From contig JAFUPT010000104.1 in assembly GCA_017481065.1 (NCBI GenBank), positions 1 to 38,549 on the forward strand: a stretch of DNA of 38,549 bases. Reading direction: 5' to 3'. The notes under the pieces were generated by a model that saw only the letters and a list, made by a program, of their open reading frames with translations, made no database searches and was not told the DNA's origin. The first letter of the stretch is position 1. Each line of letters starts with the position of its first letter. The position numbers and the translations under genes are program-made. This DNA is from Clostridia bacterium (GTDB lineage Bacteria > Bacillota_A > Clostridia > Christensenellales > Aristaeellaceae). Of this stretch, positions 8,781 to 16,367 are shown piece after piece.

Positions 8781-8812
8781 AAGGGCTGTCCCGAATCGGG
8801 ACGGCCCTTTTC
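8781..8812 (+). terminator. Intrinsic terminator after the secreted protein
   Basis: A 13-bp stem (8781-8793 with 8797-8809, one G-T pair), an AAT loop and a TTTTCTTCT tail. Confidence 0.92.
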
Positions 8813-8866
8813 TTCTGTTAAGCCAGCGCCGCAATTGCTATTTTTCTGCAAAGAATATCCATTCTA

Positions 8867-8895
8867 TTGCCGGGATACCCGGGAAATGTTATAAT
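8867..8895 (+). promoter_or_regulatory. Extended -10 sigma-A promoter of the thioesterase-MATE unit
   Basis: TTGCCG (8867-8872), a 17-nt spacer and TGTTATAAT (8887-8895), an extended -10. A second TATAAT occurs at 8908-8913. Initiation near 8902 would leave a leader of about 30 nt. Confidence 0.65.
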
Positions 8896-8931
8896 GATAA
8901 ACATGTATATAATATGGGGAGTTTGCGTGCC

Positions 8932-9432
8932 ATGAACAATTCTGAACGAAAGATCAATCCCGAACACATCCGCCAGGTTATCGATATGACGAACAGCTGC
9001 CCTTACTACCAGCTGCTGGGCATGAAGATCGTGGAGCTCGGCAGCGGCTATGCCAGGGTTGAAATGGATGCCGAGCACAAGCACATGAATCCCTTTGGCA
9101 GCGTGCACGGCGGCTGTTACGCATCCCTGATCGACAGCGCCACCTACTGGGCCGCCTATTGGGACCAGGATGAGGATGCGGGCTTCACCACCCTCGATCT
9201 CTCCGTAAGCGATCTCTCCATGGCGAGGGCCGGTAAGCTCGTCGTGGAGGCCACTGCCATCAAAGAGGGCCGCAGCGTTTGCCTCTGCGAGGCGAAGATC
9301 ACCGATGCATCCGGCCGCATCATCGCCTTTGGCACCTCCAAGCTCATGATGCTCAAGGGAAGGCAGTCCATCGCAGACGCCATCCGTTCCCTGGGTTATG
9401 CCGACCTGCCCGCCAAGTTTATCGAGGAATAA
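8932..9432 (+). CDS. PaaI-type hotdog-fold thioesterase
   Basis: A 166-residue hotdog-fold protein that probably hydrolyses an acyl-CoA thioester in the cytoplasm. The family motif NPFGSVHGGCYASLIDSA (about 50-67) holds the HGG stretch followed by the acidic catalytic region. Length fits the PaaI/4HBT family. Start 8932 is preferred over the in-frame ATG at 8914, because 8914 lies at the second -10 and GGGGAG (8916-8921) is well placed for 8932. It is followed after 10 nt by a MATE transporter gene in the same unit. Substrate unknown. Confidence 0.85.
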   Translation: MNNSERKINPEHIRQVIDMTNSCPYYQLLGMKIVELGSGYARVEMDAEHKHMNPFGSVHGGCYASLIDSATYWAAYWDQDEDAGFTTLDLSVSDLSMARAGKLVVEATAIKEGRSVCLCEAKITDASGRIIAFGTSKLMMLKGRQSIADAIRSLGYADLPAKFIEE

Positions 9433-9442
9433 GGAGAAAGCC

Positions 9443-10828
9443 ATGCAGTTCATCCGTAAATTGTTTGCCCCGGTGGATATGACCGAAGGCCGCCCGTGGG
9501 AGAAAATCCTGCTGTTCACCCTGCCGCTGCTCCTCGGCAATATTGCCCAGCAGCTCTACAACACCGTGGACAGCGTGGTTGTCGGCAAATATGTGGGCGA
9601 TCTCGCCCTCGCTTCCGTCGGCAGCGCGGCTCCCATCTTCAATTTGCTCATCGTGCTTTTCGTGGGCATCTCCATGGGCGCCAGCATCAAGGTTGCCCAG
9701 TATTTCGGCGCGCGCGACCGCGAAGCTCTGTCCCGCACCATCGGCAGCTGCATCGTGCTCACCATCATCTCCTCCGTATTCGTCATGGTGATCGGCACCC
9801 TCTGCGCCCGTCCGCTGCTGGAGCTGCTCAACACCTCGGAGGAAATCATCGATTGGTGCACTTCCTACCTGCACATCCTCTTCCTCGGCGGCGCCGGCCT
9901 CGCATTTTACAATATCCTCAGCGGTGTGCTCCGCGGCCTCGGCGATTCCGTGTCCGCGTTGCTTTACCTGATCGTCGCCAGCGTGCTGAACATCATTCTG
10001 GATGTTCTCTTCGTGGCGGAATTCAATATGGGCGTTGCCGGCGTTGCTCTGGCAACCTCCATCGCACAGGCGGTTTCCGCCGTGCTCTGCGCCCTCAAGC
10101 TCTATCGTATGAAGCATCTCTTCGATATGAAGCGCAAATATATCCGCTGGGACCGGGAATACGCCATGAATGTGGTGCGCCTCGGCCTGCCCTCCGGCGT
10201 GACCCAGGCAATCATGTCCCTTTCCATGATCATCGTCCAGTCCCTCACCAACAGCTTCGGCACCCAGTTTGTCGCCGCGAATGTAATCGTCATGCGTGTG
10301 GATGGCTTCGCCATGCTGCCGAACTTCTCCTTCGGCACCGCCATGACCACCTTTACCGGCCAGAATGTGGGCGCGCGCCAGTATGACCGCGTGAAGGCGG
10401 GCGCGAAGCAGGGCACCCTGCTGGCCCTCGCAGTATCCTGCGCCATCACCGTGGCAATCCTCTTCTTCGGCAGGCCCCTCATGGGCATCTTCACCGATAC
10501 CGCTGAGCTGGTGGATGTGAGCATGCGCATGATGCATATCCTCGCCGTAGGCTACATCGCAGTGGCCATCACCCAGTCTCTTTCCGGCGTGATGCGCGGC
10601 GTGGGGGACACCATGACCCCCATGTGGATCTCCATTGTGCAGACCGTGCTGCTGCGCGTGCCGCTGGCCTATCTCCTCTGCTACCTCACCCGCACTCCCG
10701 AGCTGCCCAACGGCCGCAAGGAATGCCTGTTCATCTCCCTGCTGCTCTCCTGGTGCATCGCCACCATCATCACCGTAATCTTCTATGCCCGTGGCAAGTG
10801 GAAGCGCAAAATGGAAATCATCAAATAA
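9443..10828 (+). CDS. MATE family efflux transporter
   Basis: A 461-residue polytopic membrane protein of the MATE (MatE) family, with about twelve helices. MATE proteins export cationic drugs or metabolites using a Na+ or H+ gradient. Diagnostic stretches are LPLLLGNIAQQLYNTVDSVVVG near the N-terminus, GASIKVAQYFGARD (about 78-91) and, in the second half, FVAANVIVMRVDGFAMLPNFSFGTAMTTFTGQNVGA, with the usual internal duplication. AAGGAGA (9431-9437) sets the start at 9443. It ends at a strong terminator. Substrate unknown. Confidence 0.92.
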   Translation: MQFIRKLFAPVDMTEGRPWEKILLFTLPLLLGNIAQQLYNTVDSVVVGKYVGDLALASVGSAAPIFNLLIVLFVGISMGASIKVAQYFGARDREALSRTIGSCIVLTIISSVFVMVIGTLCARPLLELLNTSEEIIDWCTSYLHILFLGGAGLAFYNILSGVLRGLGDSVSALLYLIVASVLNIILDVLFVAEFNMGVAGVALATSIAQAVSAVLCALKLYRMKHLFDMKRKYIRWDREYAMNVVRLGLPSGVTQAIMSLSMIIVQSLTNSFGTQFVAANVIVMRVDGFAMLPNFSFGTAMTTFTGQNVGARQYDRVKAGAKQGTLLALAVSCAITVAILFFGRPLMGIFTDTAELVDVSMRMMHILAVGYIAVAITQSLSGVMRGVGDTMTPMWISIVQTVLLRVPLAYLLCYLTRTPELPNGRKECLFISLLLSWCIATIITVIFYARGKWKRKMEIIK

Positions 10829-10831
10829 TCC

Positions 10832-10866
10832 AAAACCGGCGTATTTCATCAAAATACGCCGGTTTT
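10832..10866 (+). terminator. Strong intrinsic terminator after the MATE gene
   Basis: A perfect 15-bp stem (10832-10846 with 10852-10866) with a 5-nt loop; the 3' arm ends in TTTT. The -35 box of the next promoter begins 2 nt later. Confidence 0.93.
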
Positions 10867-10867
10867 A

Positions 10868-10896
10868 TTGACAAATAATCAGTTTTGTTATATGAT
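10868..10896 (+). promoter_or_regulatory. Near-consensus sigma-A promoter of the metallo-hydrolase gene
   Basis: TTGACA (10868-10873), a 17-nt spacer and TATGAT (10891-10896). It is among the strongest promoters in the window. Confidence 0.85.
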
Positions 10897-10909
10897 TGGT
10901 ATGACCAAT
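10895..10909 (+). promoter_or_regulatory. Candidate GntR/FadR-family operator (ATTGGT-N3-ACCAAT)
   Basis: A perfect 6-bp inverted repeat with a 3-nt centre, overlapping the end of the -10 and the expected start point near 10903. It matches the TGGT-N3-ACCA operator type of the FadR subfamily of GntR regulators and the published PdhR/LldR consensus ATTGGT-N3-ACCAAT. Its position would block initiation. No GntR gene lies in the window, so the regulator would act in trans. Confidence 0.6.
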
Positions 10910-10930
10910 TTATATTTGCGAGGTGTTTCC

Positions 10931-11731
10931 ATGCGCTTATATGTACTCAACACCGGCTATCTCGAAACGGATAAAAACTGCGTCGTAGCCTGCGGCGTGA
11001 TCGGCACCTATTCCAATCCCCACATCCAGAATCAGTGGATCAAGCTGCCGGTAATGGCCTTCCTGATCGATGCCGGCGATGGCTATATCCTCTATGATAC
11101 CGGCAGCAACCCGGACGCCATGAAGGGCTACTGGCCGAAGAACCTGCAGGAAGTCTATCCGCTCTACCAGTCTGATGAGGAGCGCCTGGAAAACCAGCTG
11201 AAGCTATGCGGCGTGAAGCCGGAGGAGATTCACACCGTAATCCTCTCCCACATGCACCTCGACCACGCGGGCAACCTTCACCTCTTCAAGCATGCCGATG
11301 TATATGTTCCCAAGGAGGATTTCATGCATGCCCAGACCCAGGTGCGCCTGAACCCCGATCCCGCCACCCACGGCGGCTACGTCAAGGCGGATATGGATGT
11401 CTCCGTCAAACAGTATCACCTCGTCGACCGCGATTTCGAAATTGCCCCGGGCGTGGAGGTGGTCTGCCTGCCGGGCCATACGCCGAACCTGCTGGGCCTC
11501 GTGGTGCATCTCGATGGCGGCACAGTCATCCTGCCGCAGGATTGCGTATACACCTCAGAAATCTATGGCCCGCCCTCAAAGATGAGCGGCCTGCTCTACG
11601 ACAGCATTGCCTTCATGAACTCCGTCGAAAAGGTGCGCGCTCTCCAGAAGAAATACAATGCGCAGGTCTTCTTCGCCCATGATGAAGATTTCTTCCCGAC
11701 CCTTAAGCTCGCGCCCGAATATTACGAATAA
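10931..11731 (+). CDS. MBL-fold metallo-hydrolase, N-acyl homoserine lactonase-like
   Basis: A 266-residue metallo-beta-lactamase-fold hydrolase, cytoplasmic (no signal peptide). The di-metal motif HMHLDH is intact (His107, His109, Asp111, His112), with further ligands in PGHTPN, PQDCVYT and FAHDED. The overall layout resembles the AhlB/AttM-type N-acyl homoserine lactonases, but the family also hydrolyses other lactones, so the substrate is not established. Start 10931 has GAGGTG (10920-10925); an in-frame ATG at 10901 lies at the transcription start. It is monocistronic between terminators, with a strong promoter under a putative GntR-type operator, which suggests induction by a carboxylate or lactone-derived ligand. 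Confidence 0.85.
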   Translation: MRLYVLNTGYLETDKNCVVACGVIGTYSNPHIQNQWIKLPVMAFLIDAGDGYILYDTGSNPDAMKGYWPKNLQEVYPLYQSDEERLENQLKLCGVKPEEIHTVILSHMHLDHAGNLHLFKHADVYVPKEDFMHAQTQVRLNPDPATHGGYVKADMDVSVKQYHLVDRDFEIAPGVEVVCLPGHTPNLLGLVVHLDGGTVILPQDCVYTSEIYGPPSKMSGLLYDSIAFMNSVEKVRALQKKYNAQVFFAHDEDFFPTLKLAPEYYE

Positions 11732-11735
11732 TCTG

Positions 11736-11760
11736 AAAAAGCCGCCATGTGCGGCTTTTT
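11736..11760 (+). terminator. Intrinsic terminator after the metallo-hydrolase
   Basis: AAAAAGCCGC (11736-11745) pairs with GCGGCTTTTT (11751-11760) around CATGT. Confidence 0.9.
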
Positions 11761-11786
11761 CCATGGGTGAACAGGGCAGGGGAGGG

Positions 11787-11815
11787 TTTACTTTCCCTGA
11801 ATTGTGCATTATAAT
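11787..11815 (+). promoter_or_regulatory. Sigma-A promoter of the MFS-GDPD unit
   Basis: TTTACT (11787-11792), a 17-nt spacer and consensus TATAAT (11810-11815). Confidence 0.65.
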
Positions 11816-11842
11816 GGTTGGGAATAGAAGGGACGTGATTTT

Positions 11843-13096
11843 TTGAAGCTCAATTACCGCAGAACGACCCTCATCGGTCTGGCATTCCTCTCCATCTCCG
11901 CCTTCTGGCAGATGTATGATACCATCATCCCGCTCATCCTGCGGGATACCTTCTCCATCGGGGACAGCGCCTCCGGCATCATCATGGCCATGGACAATGT
12001 TCTGGCCGTGTTCCTGCTGCCCATTTTCGGCAAGCTCTCCGACCGCTGCGGCACTCCCATAGGCAAGCGCATGCCCTTCATCGTCTGCGGCACGGCGCTG
12101 GCCGTCATTTTCATGCTCCTGATGTCCGCTGCGAATGTGCCCGGCAGGTTCACCATGTTCATCGTACTGCTGGGGCTCACCCTCATTTCCATGGGTACTT
12201 ACCGCTCTCCCGCAGTGGCCCTCATGCCGGATGTCACCCCCAAGCCTCTGCGTTCCAAGGCCAATGCCGTCATCAACCTGATGGGCGCGCTGGGCGGCGT
12301 ATACTCCCTGCTGGTCATCCGCGTGCTCACTGCCGGCGGCTCCACAAATTACACGCCCATTTTCATTGCCGTTGCCGCCCTTATGGCGGTCGCCGTTGTT
12401 CTGTTGCTCGCCTTCGTGCGCGAAAACAAGCTCCGCGCGCTGGTTCCCACCGAAACCGCAGAGGCCGCTTCCACCGGGGGCAAGCTCCCGCCTGAAATGA
12501 AGCGCAGCCTGATCCTCATCCTCTGCTCCGTATCCCTGTGGTTCATGGGCTACAACGCCGTCACCACCGCCTATTCCAAGTATTTCACCCGCATGTGGGG
12601 CGATCTCTCCGGCGCGGCCAGCTGCCTGATGATCGCCACCGTCGGCGCGGTCGTCTCCTATATTCCCGTCGGCATCATTTCTACAAAGATCGGCCGCAAG
12701 CGCATGATCATGATCGGCGTGGTTGTGCTCGCGTCCAGCTTTGGAATCGCTGCCTTTGTGCGCGTTTTCACGCCGCTGGTCTATGTCCTCTTCGTCATCA
12801 TCGGCTTTGCCTGGGCCTCGATCAACGTCAATTCTTACCCGATGGTGGTTGAAATCAGCCGCGGCGGCGATGTCGGCAAGTACACCGGCTATTACTACAC
12901 CTTCTCCATGGCCGCGCAGATTCTCACGCCCGTGCTCTCCGGCTGGCTCCTCGAGCATGTCGGCTACCACACCCTCTTTCCCTACGCCTTCGTCATGGTC
13001 GGCGCGGCGTTCTTCACCATGCTCTTCGTGCGCCACGGCGACAGCAAACCTGCCCAGCCCAAGAGCGCCCTCGAACACTTCGATGTGGAGGATTAA
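11843..13096 (+). CDS. MFS transporter, sugar/cation-symporter-like
   Basis: A 417-residue major facilitator with about twelve helices. The loop LSDRCGTPIGKRMPFI between helices 2 and 3 is the typical MFS/GPH-SLC45-type signature, and the same loop type recurs in the second half (STKIGRKRMIMIGV). It starts with TTG at 11843, preceded by AAGGGA (11828-11833); no better ATG fits. The following glycerophosphodiesterase gene begins 3 nt after its stop, so the two are cotranscribed. That raises glycerophosphodiesters or a glycoside as candidate substrates, by context only. Confidence 0.85.
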   Translation: MKLNYRRTTLIGLAFLSISAFWQMYDTIIPLILRDTFSIGDSASGIIMAMDNVLAVFLLPIFGKLSDRCGTPIGKRMPFIVCGTALAVIFMLLMSAANVPGRFTMFIVLLGLTLISMGTYRSPAVALMPDVTPKPLRSKANAVINLMGALGGVYSLLVIRVLTAGGSTNYTPIFIAVAALMAVAVVLLLAFVRENKLRALVPTETAEAASTGGKLPPEMKRSLILILCSVSLWFMGYNAVTTAYSKYFTRMWGDLSGAASCLMIATVGAVVSYIPVGIISTKIGRKRMIMIGVVVLASSFGIAAFVRVFTPLVYVLFVIIGFAWASINVNSYPMVVEISRGGDVGKYTGYYYTFSMAAQILTPVLSGWLLEHVGYHTLFPYAFVMVGAAFFTMLFVRHGDSKPAQPKSALEHFDVED

Positions 13097-13099
13097 GCC

Positions 13100-13900
13100 A
13101 TGCTGCTGATCATTCTCGTCCTCCTGGCGCTGGCCCTCTTCCTGATCGCACCCTCCACCCGCGGCCGGGCCAATTCCTGGAGGGGAACCAGCTTTGCCCA
13201 CCGCGGCCTGCATTCAAGCGCCGTTTCCGAAAATTCCCTCCGGGCCTTCGAGCTCGCCTGCCGGGCCGGAACCGGCATCGAGCTGGACGTCCAGCTCTCC
13301 AGCGATGGCCAGGTTGTCGTCTTCCACGATGATACTCTCAAACGCATGACCGGCGATACTCGCCGCGTGGACGAAGCCACCCTTGCCGATCTCCGCGCGC
13401 TCTCCCTTCCGGACGTCAGCCAAATCCCCACCTTCGAGGAAGTGCTCCGCCTCGTCAACGGCCGCGCGCCGCTGCTGGTGGAGCTGAAAAACGGCCGCCG
13501 CAATGCCGAGCTCTGCCGCCGCACCATGCAGCTCCTGAGCGCCTACAACGGCCCCTACATCGTCGAATCCTTCAACCCGCTCATCCTCCTCTGGTTCCGC
13601 AAAAATGCCCCACAGGTCATCCGCGGCCAGCTGGTGAGCTCCATCGAGAATTACACACCCCAGTTCAGCATCGCCGTCGGCTTCATGCTCGCCAGCCTCG
13701 CGCTGAACTTCCTCACCCGGCCGGATTTCATCGCCTACGATGCAAATGCCGCCAAGTTCTTCACTCCGCGCATCATCCGCGCACTCTTCCAAACACCCCT
13801 CGCGCCGTGGACCATCACCAGCCCGGCCGCCTACGCCGCCGCCCTCGAGCGCCGGGAAATGCCCATCTTCGAGGGCTTTACACCCGAAAAACGGGCATAA
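13100..13900 (+). CDS. Membrane-anchored glycerophosphodiester phosphodiesterase
   Basis: A 266-residue GDPD-family enzyme that hydrolyses glycerophosphodiesters to glycerol-3-phosphate and an alcohol. Catalytic features are complete: HRG (34-36), ELD with Glu61 and Asp63, and FHDD with His76. Residues 1-17 form a hydrophobic N-terminal anchor, so the catalytic domain may face outside, though orientation is not certain. GGAGG (13087-13091) lies inside the end of the MFS gene and precedes ATG 13100. The last third (about 190-266) is less like the standard TIM barrel. Confidence 0.88.
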   Translation: MLLIILVLLALALFLIAPSTRGRANSWRGTSFAHRGLHSSAVSENSLRAFELACRAGTGIELDVQLSSDGQVVVFHDDTLKRMTGDTRRVDEATLADLRALSLPDVSQIPTFEEVLRLVNGRAPLLVELKNGRRNAELCRRTMQLLSAYNGPYIVESFNPLILLWFRKNAPQVIRGQLVSSIENYTPQFSIAVGFMLASLALNFLTRPDFIAYDANAAKFFTPRIIRALFQTPLAPWTITSPAAYAAALERREMPIFEGFTPEKRA

Positions 13901-13901
13901 A

Positions 13902-13933
13902 AATTCCCCCTTCAAAAGGGGGAATTCTTTTTT
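13902..13933. terminator. Bidirectional intrinsic terminator between convergent genes
   Basis: AATTCCCCC (13902-13910) pairs with GGGGGAATT (13918-13926), with T-runs on both strands. It serves the GDPD gene (+) and the pilin gene (-). Confidence 0.9.
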
Positions 13934-14555
13934 ATGCCGTTTTGCGCCTCCGAAGCAGCACCGCCAGCCCAATCACGCCCGCCGCCAGCATTGCGGCATA
14001 GACCACAGGCGCATCCACGCCGGTATCGGGCACATCCGGGTCCTCCTTGGAGTTGTAAACATTGCGGAAGGCTGCAATCGTGGTGGGATAATCGTTCATC
14101 ATCACGTCCGCCGCCAGCGCATCGCCATTCCGGCGCACATCAATCTCGATGTTGTACACCTGATCGCTGTAGGTCACGCCGCCGCGATCCTCTTTCAGCT
14201 CATACAGCTGGTAGGAATGCAGGCCGATCTGTTCCTCGCTGAAATCAAAGCGGAAAACTGCCAGGCCCTTTTCATCGGAAACCGCGCTGAACGCCTCGCC
14301 GGTATGCACATCCTCCATGCGGAAGGTAAATCCCTCCGGCCCGATCTTCTTATCACCCACATTTTCCACCGTCTTGTGGGCGGTGATGCTGATAAACACA
14401 GTATCCGTGATCGGATCATAGCCGGGATGGAAGGTATTCTTCACAGGAGCCTCGCTCTTTACCACATATGCGAGGGCGGAGGGCACGGAAACGAAGCTCA
14501 TGATGCACAGAGCCATCACCAGCACCAGCGCAGCCATGCGCGCAAACTTATTCAT
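13932..14555 (-). CDS. Isopeptide-type pilin/surface protein with VPDTG sorting signal
   Basis: A 207-residue secreted protein. It has a signal peptide 1-29 (cleavage after ALA). The body (about 33-167) resembles the FctA/Spy0128 streptococcal pilin isopeptide-linkage domain: Lys in ITAHKTVENVG, EGFTFRMED, YQLYELKED with a candidate E-box Glu119, YNIEIDV and FRNVY. A sorting signal follows: VPDTG (175-179), a hydrophobic helix (about 183-201) and an RRRK tail. VPDTG departs from LPXTG but fits the (S/N/P)PXTG preferences described for clostridial class B sortases. AAAGGAG lies before the start. It is the last gene of the minus-strand fibre operon. The likely role is a covalently anchored or polymerised surface subunit. 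Confidence 0.85.
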   Translation of the reverse strand: MNKFARMAALVLVMALCIMSFVSVPSALAYVVKSEAPVKNTFHPGYDPITDTVFISITAHKTVENVGDKKIGPEGFTFRMEDVHTGEAFSAVSDEKGLAVFRFDFSEEQIGLHSYQLYELKEDRGGVTYSDQVYNIEIDVRRNGDALAADVMMNDYPTTIAAFRNVYNSKEDPDVPDTGVDAPVVYAAMLAAGVIGLAVLLRRRKTA

Positions 14556-14601
14556 ATCGTGCCAACTCCTTTCTTATGGATTCAAACTTTCGGCCATCAG
14601 C

Positions 14602-14623
14602 GGGCACCGGCGAACCGATGCCC
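14602..14623 (-). other. UUCG-capped hairpin between fibre genes
   Basis: In the minus-strand transcript, GGGCATCGG pairs with CCGGTGCCC (9 bp, one G-U) around a TTCG tetraloop, an unusually stable cap. No T-tract follows. It lies between the GLUG-fusion gene and the pilin gene, where it could stabilise or help process the mRNA and so set different levels of the two products. Confidence 0.6.
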
Positions 14624-14659
14624 TGTGATTGCCGCCCAGGAGGGGAGACAAGTGAGAAA

Positions 14660-16294
14660 TTAAGTAAGTTTACGACCAATTACATCATTCGTGATATTTG
14701 CACCAGTGCAATCTCCGATTGCGGTAACGGTTACGTTCTTTGCGGAGCAGCCAGAAACCTGAGATGCTTTTGCCGCACCTACAACCTGACCCGCATCACG
14801 GCCAGCAGTTACACTGCTGTTCTCTGCTTTACAATTGGTCATCGCACCCTGAGTACCATTGATATAGCCAACAACTGCGCCAGCCTTGTCGCCGCAAGCA
14901 TCATCATTTGCATGCGTACAAACGATTTTAGCATTCTTTACGGTGCAATTCTCCATCTTACCAGAGAGATATCCAGCAATGGCGCCAGTCCAGTGGTGTC
15001 CATTAACCTCTGCACCATCGATAGTTAGGTTCTTGATAGTACCGGAAGTACCGCAATCAATGAAACCAAAGAGACCGGAAGCATAATTTGCACCGCTATC
15101 ATTGCCTGCTTCCCATTTGGTAACCTTCAGGTTTTTAATGGTGTGATTGCCGCCATCAAAGGTACCCTGGAAGTAGGTATCGGCATAATAGCCGCCAGTC
15201 TGACCAATGGGAGTCCACTCCATACCGCCAAGGTTGATATCACTGGTCAGGTTTACAGTCGCACCGCGGAAACCATTTCCGCTATTAACTTCATTAGCGA
15301 ATGCGAAAAGCTCCTGAACAGTATTGATCTCGTAGATCTTTTCTCCGGGATTCTCGGGATCCTCCTTTTCCCAGTCGAGTTCTTCAACCCAAGGATGCTT
15401 GAGAGTGCTGATCTCGCCGAATGCTTCATCAAGTGCAATATAGGCTGCCTCAGCATCAGTCGTTGCAGAATCCTGGAAACCTGCTACCTGAACGGCCTGC
15501 GTCGCAACCAGAATCTGCGCGCCGTCAAGATCGCCAACGAGTTCGGTTTCAGCAGTACCATTGCGCAATACATACTTGCCGATAACTTTTCCATTGTCAT
15601 CATACTGCACATTGCCGTTATCATCCCGTTCGGCAACAAAGTCTACCATGGAATCCATGTACACGCCCAGCAGGCTGGGAGCGGAATATACGTTCTTGGT
15701 AGAATCGGCTGTTTTGGACTCGGTGCCGTAAAGCACATTGGTATAGGTGGCTACATAGAGATAATACTCTTTGCCTTCAATAGTGACCGTGCCATAGAGA
15801 TAAGGATCATCAAAGTGATCGCCATCATTGGGAGCTACGCTCCAGTCCCAACCAGCTGCACCATTCAGGTTACGATCCAAGTGCAGCCAAGTATTTTCAC
15901 CTGCGCCAGCAGTGGGAACTGCAAAAATTGTGCGCACATAGGCATCACTCTTGCCCAGGTTCTCTACATCAACCATCTTATCGACGTAATTCTGGAGTTT
16001 AGACTCCTTGGGCATGGAAATATTATGGCCAGTCTGGGTGGTGAAAGCATCTTCGTCCTGTCCATCATCATCGCCATAGACGGGATAGAGGGGCTTGTTC
16101 TGGTAAAACTCGTTTACACCTTTGTCGCCACTGTCCTGATCTTTGCGTTCCCATTCACGCTGGTCAATGATTACATTGCCGACAGTGAACACGTTCACAT
16201 CGTCATCCGTATCCGTGAAGTAAGCCACGGAACCCGTGATGGCCATGGTGGCTACGAGCGCAATGCTCAGAGCCATTGCCAATATCTTCTTCAT
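14660..16294 (-). CDS. TasA/camelysin-like SipW-dependent protein fused to a GLUG-type repeat domain
   Basis: A 544-residue exported protein. The N-terminus (1-40) is a SipW-type signal: a hydrophobic core, then GSVAYFTDTDDDVNVFTVGNV. Residues about 41-310 form a TasA/CalY-like body with DAYVRTIFAV, QAVQVAGF and AFGEISTLKHPW, all recognisable in its locus paralogues. From about 325 (INTVQELFAFANEV) to the end is a GLUG-like repeat domain. The repeats are GLFGFIDCGTSGTIKNLTID, GAIAGYLSGKMENCTVKNAKI, GAVVGYINGTQGAMTNCKAE and GQVVGAAKASQVSGC, which suggest a beta-helix. GAGGAG precedes the start. Codons end in T more often than in its neighbours (GGT, CGT, ACT), consistent with high expression or separate origin. 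Probable role: a major fibre subunit carrying an adhesive domain. Confidence 0.82.
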   Translation of the reverse strand: MKKILAMALSIALVATMAITGSVAYFTDTDDDVNVFTVGNVIIDQREWERKDQDSGDKGVNEFYQNKPLYPVYGDDDGQDEDAFTTQTGHNISMPKESKLQNYVDKMVDVENLGKSDAYVRTIFAVPTAGAGENTWLHLDRNLNGAAGWDWSVAPNDGDHFDDPYLYGTVTIEGKEYYLYVATYTNVLYGTESKTADSTKNVYSAPSLLGVYMDSMVDFVAERDDNGNVQYDDNGKVIGKYVLRNGTAETELVGDLDGAQILVATQAVQVAGFQDSATTDAEAAYIALDEAFGEISTLKHPWVEELDWEKEDPENPGEKIYEINTVQELFAFANEVNSGNGFRGATVNLTSDINLGGMEWTPIGQTGGYYADTYFQGTFDGGNHTIKNLKVTKWEAGNDSGANYASGLFGFIDCGTSGTIKNLTIDGAEVNGHHWTGAIAGYLSGKMENCTVKNAKIVCTHANDDACGDKAGAVVGYINGTQGAMTNCKAENSSVTAGRDAGQVVGAAKASQVSGCSAKNVTVTAIGDCTGANITNDVIGRKLT

Positions 16295-16331
16295 GATAAG
16301 TTCTCCTCGCTTATATGAAAGTTGGTTATGA

Positions 16332-16348
16332 AAACGGCTGGGCCGTTT
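16332..16348 (-). terminator. Terminator-like hairpin upstream of the GLUG-fusion gene
   Basis: In the minus-strand transcript, AAACGGC-CCA-GCCGTTT is followed by TC. A 7-bp stem with a short T-run would give weak or conditional termination. It lies just downstream of the twin hairpins at 16368-16444, so it may attenuate expression of the GLUG gene. Confidence 0.5.
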
Positions 16349-16367
16349 GCATACTATTCAGTTGTCG

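Noticed and set aside
9419..10852. A 477-codon open frame on the minus strand opposite the MATE gene
   Set aside because: Same reason: antisense composition (H/G/D/E-rich), no ribosome site, and it runs through a strong terminator.
11576..13213. A 545-codon open frame on the minus strand opposite the MFS gene
   Set aside because: It is a shadow of a GC-rich gene. Its product is G/E/H/Q-rich low-complexity sequence without domains, and the plus strand holds a clear 12-helix transporter.
15143..16318. A 391-codon plus-strand frame opposite the GLUG-fusion gene
   Set aside because: Ile-rich product without domain features. The minus strand has a SipW signal, ribosome site and paralogues.
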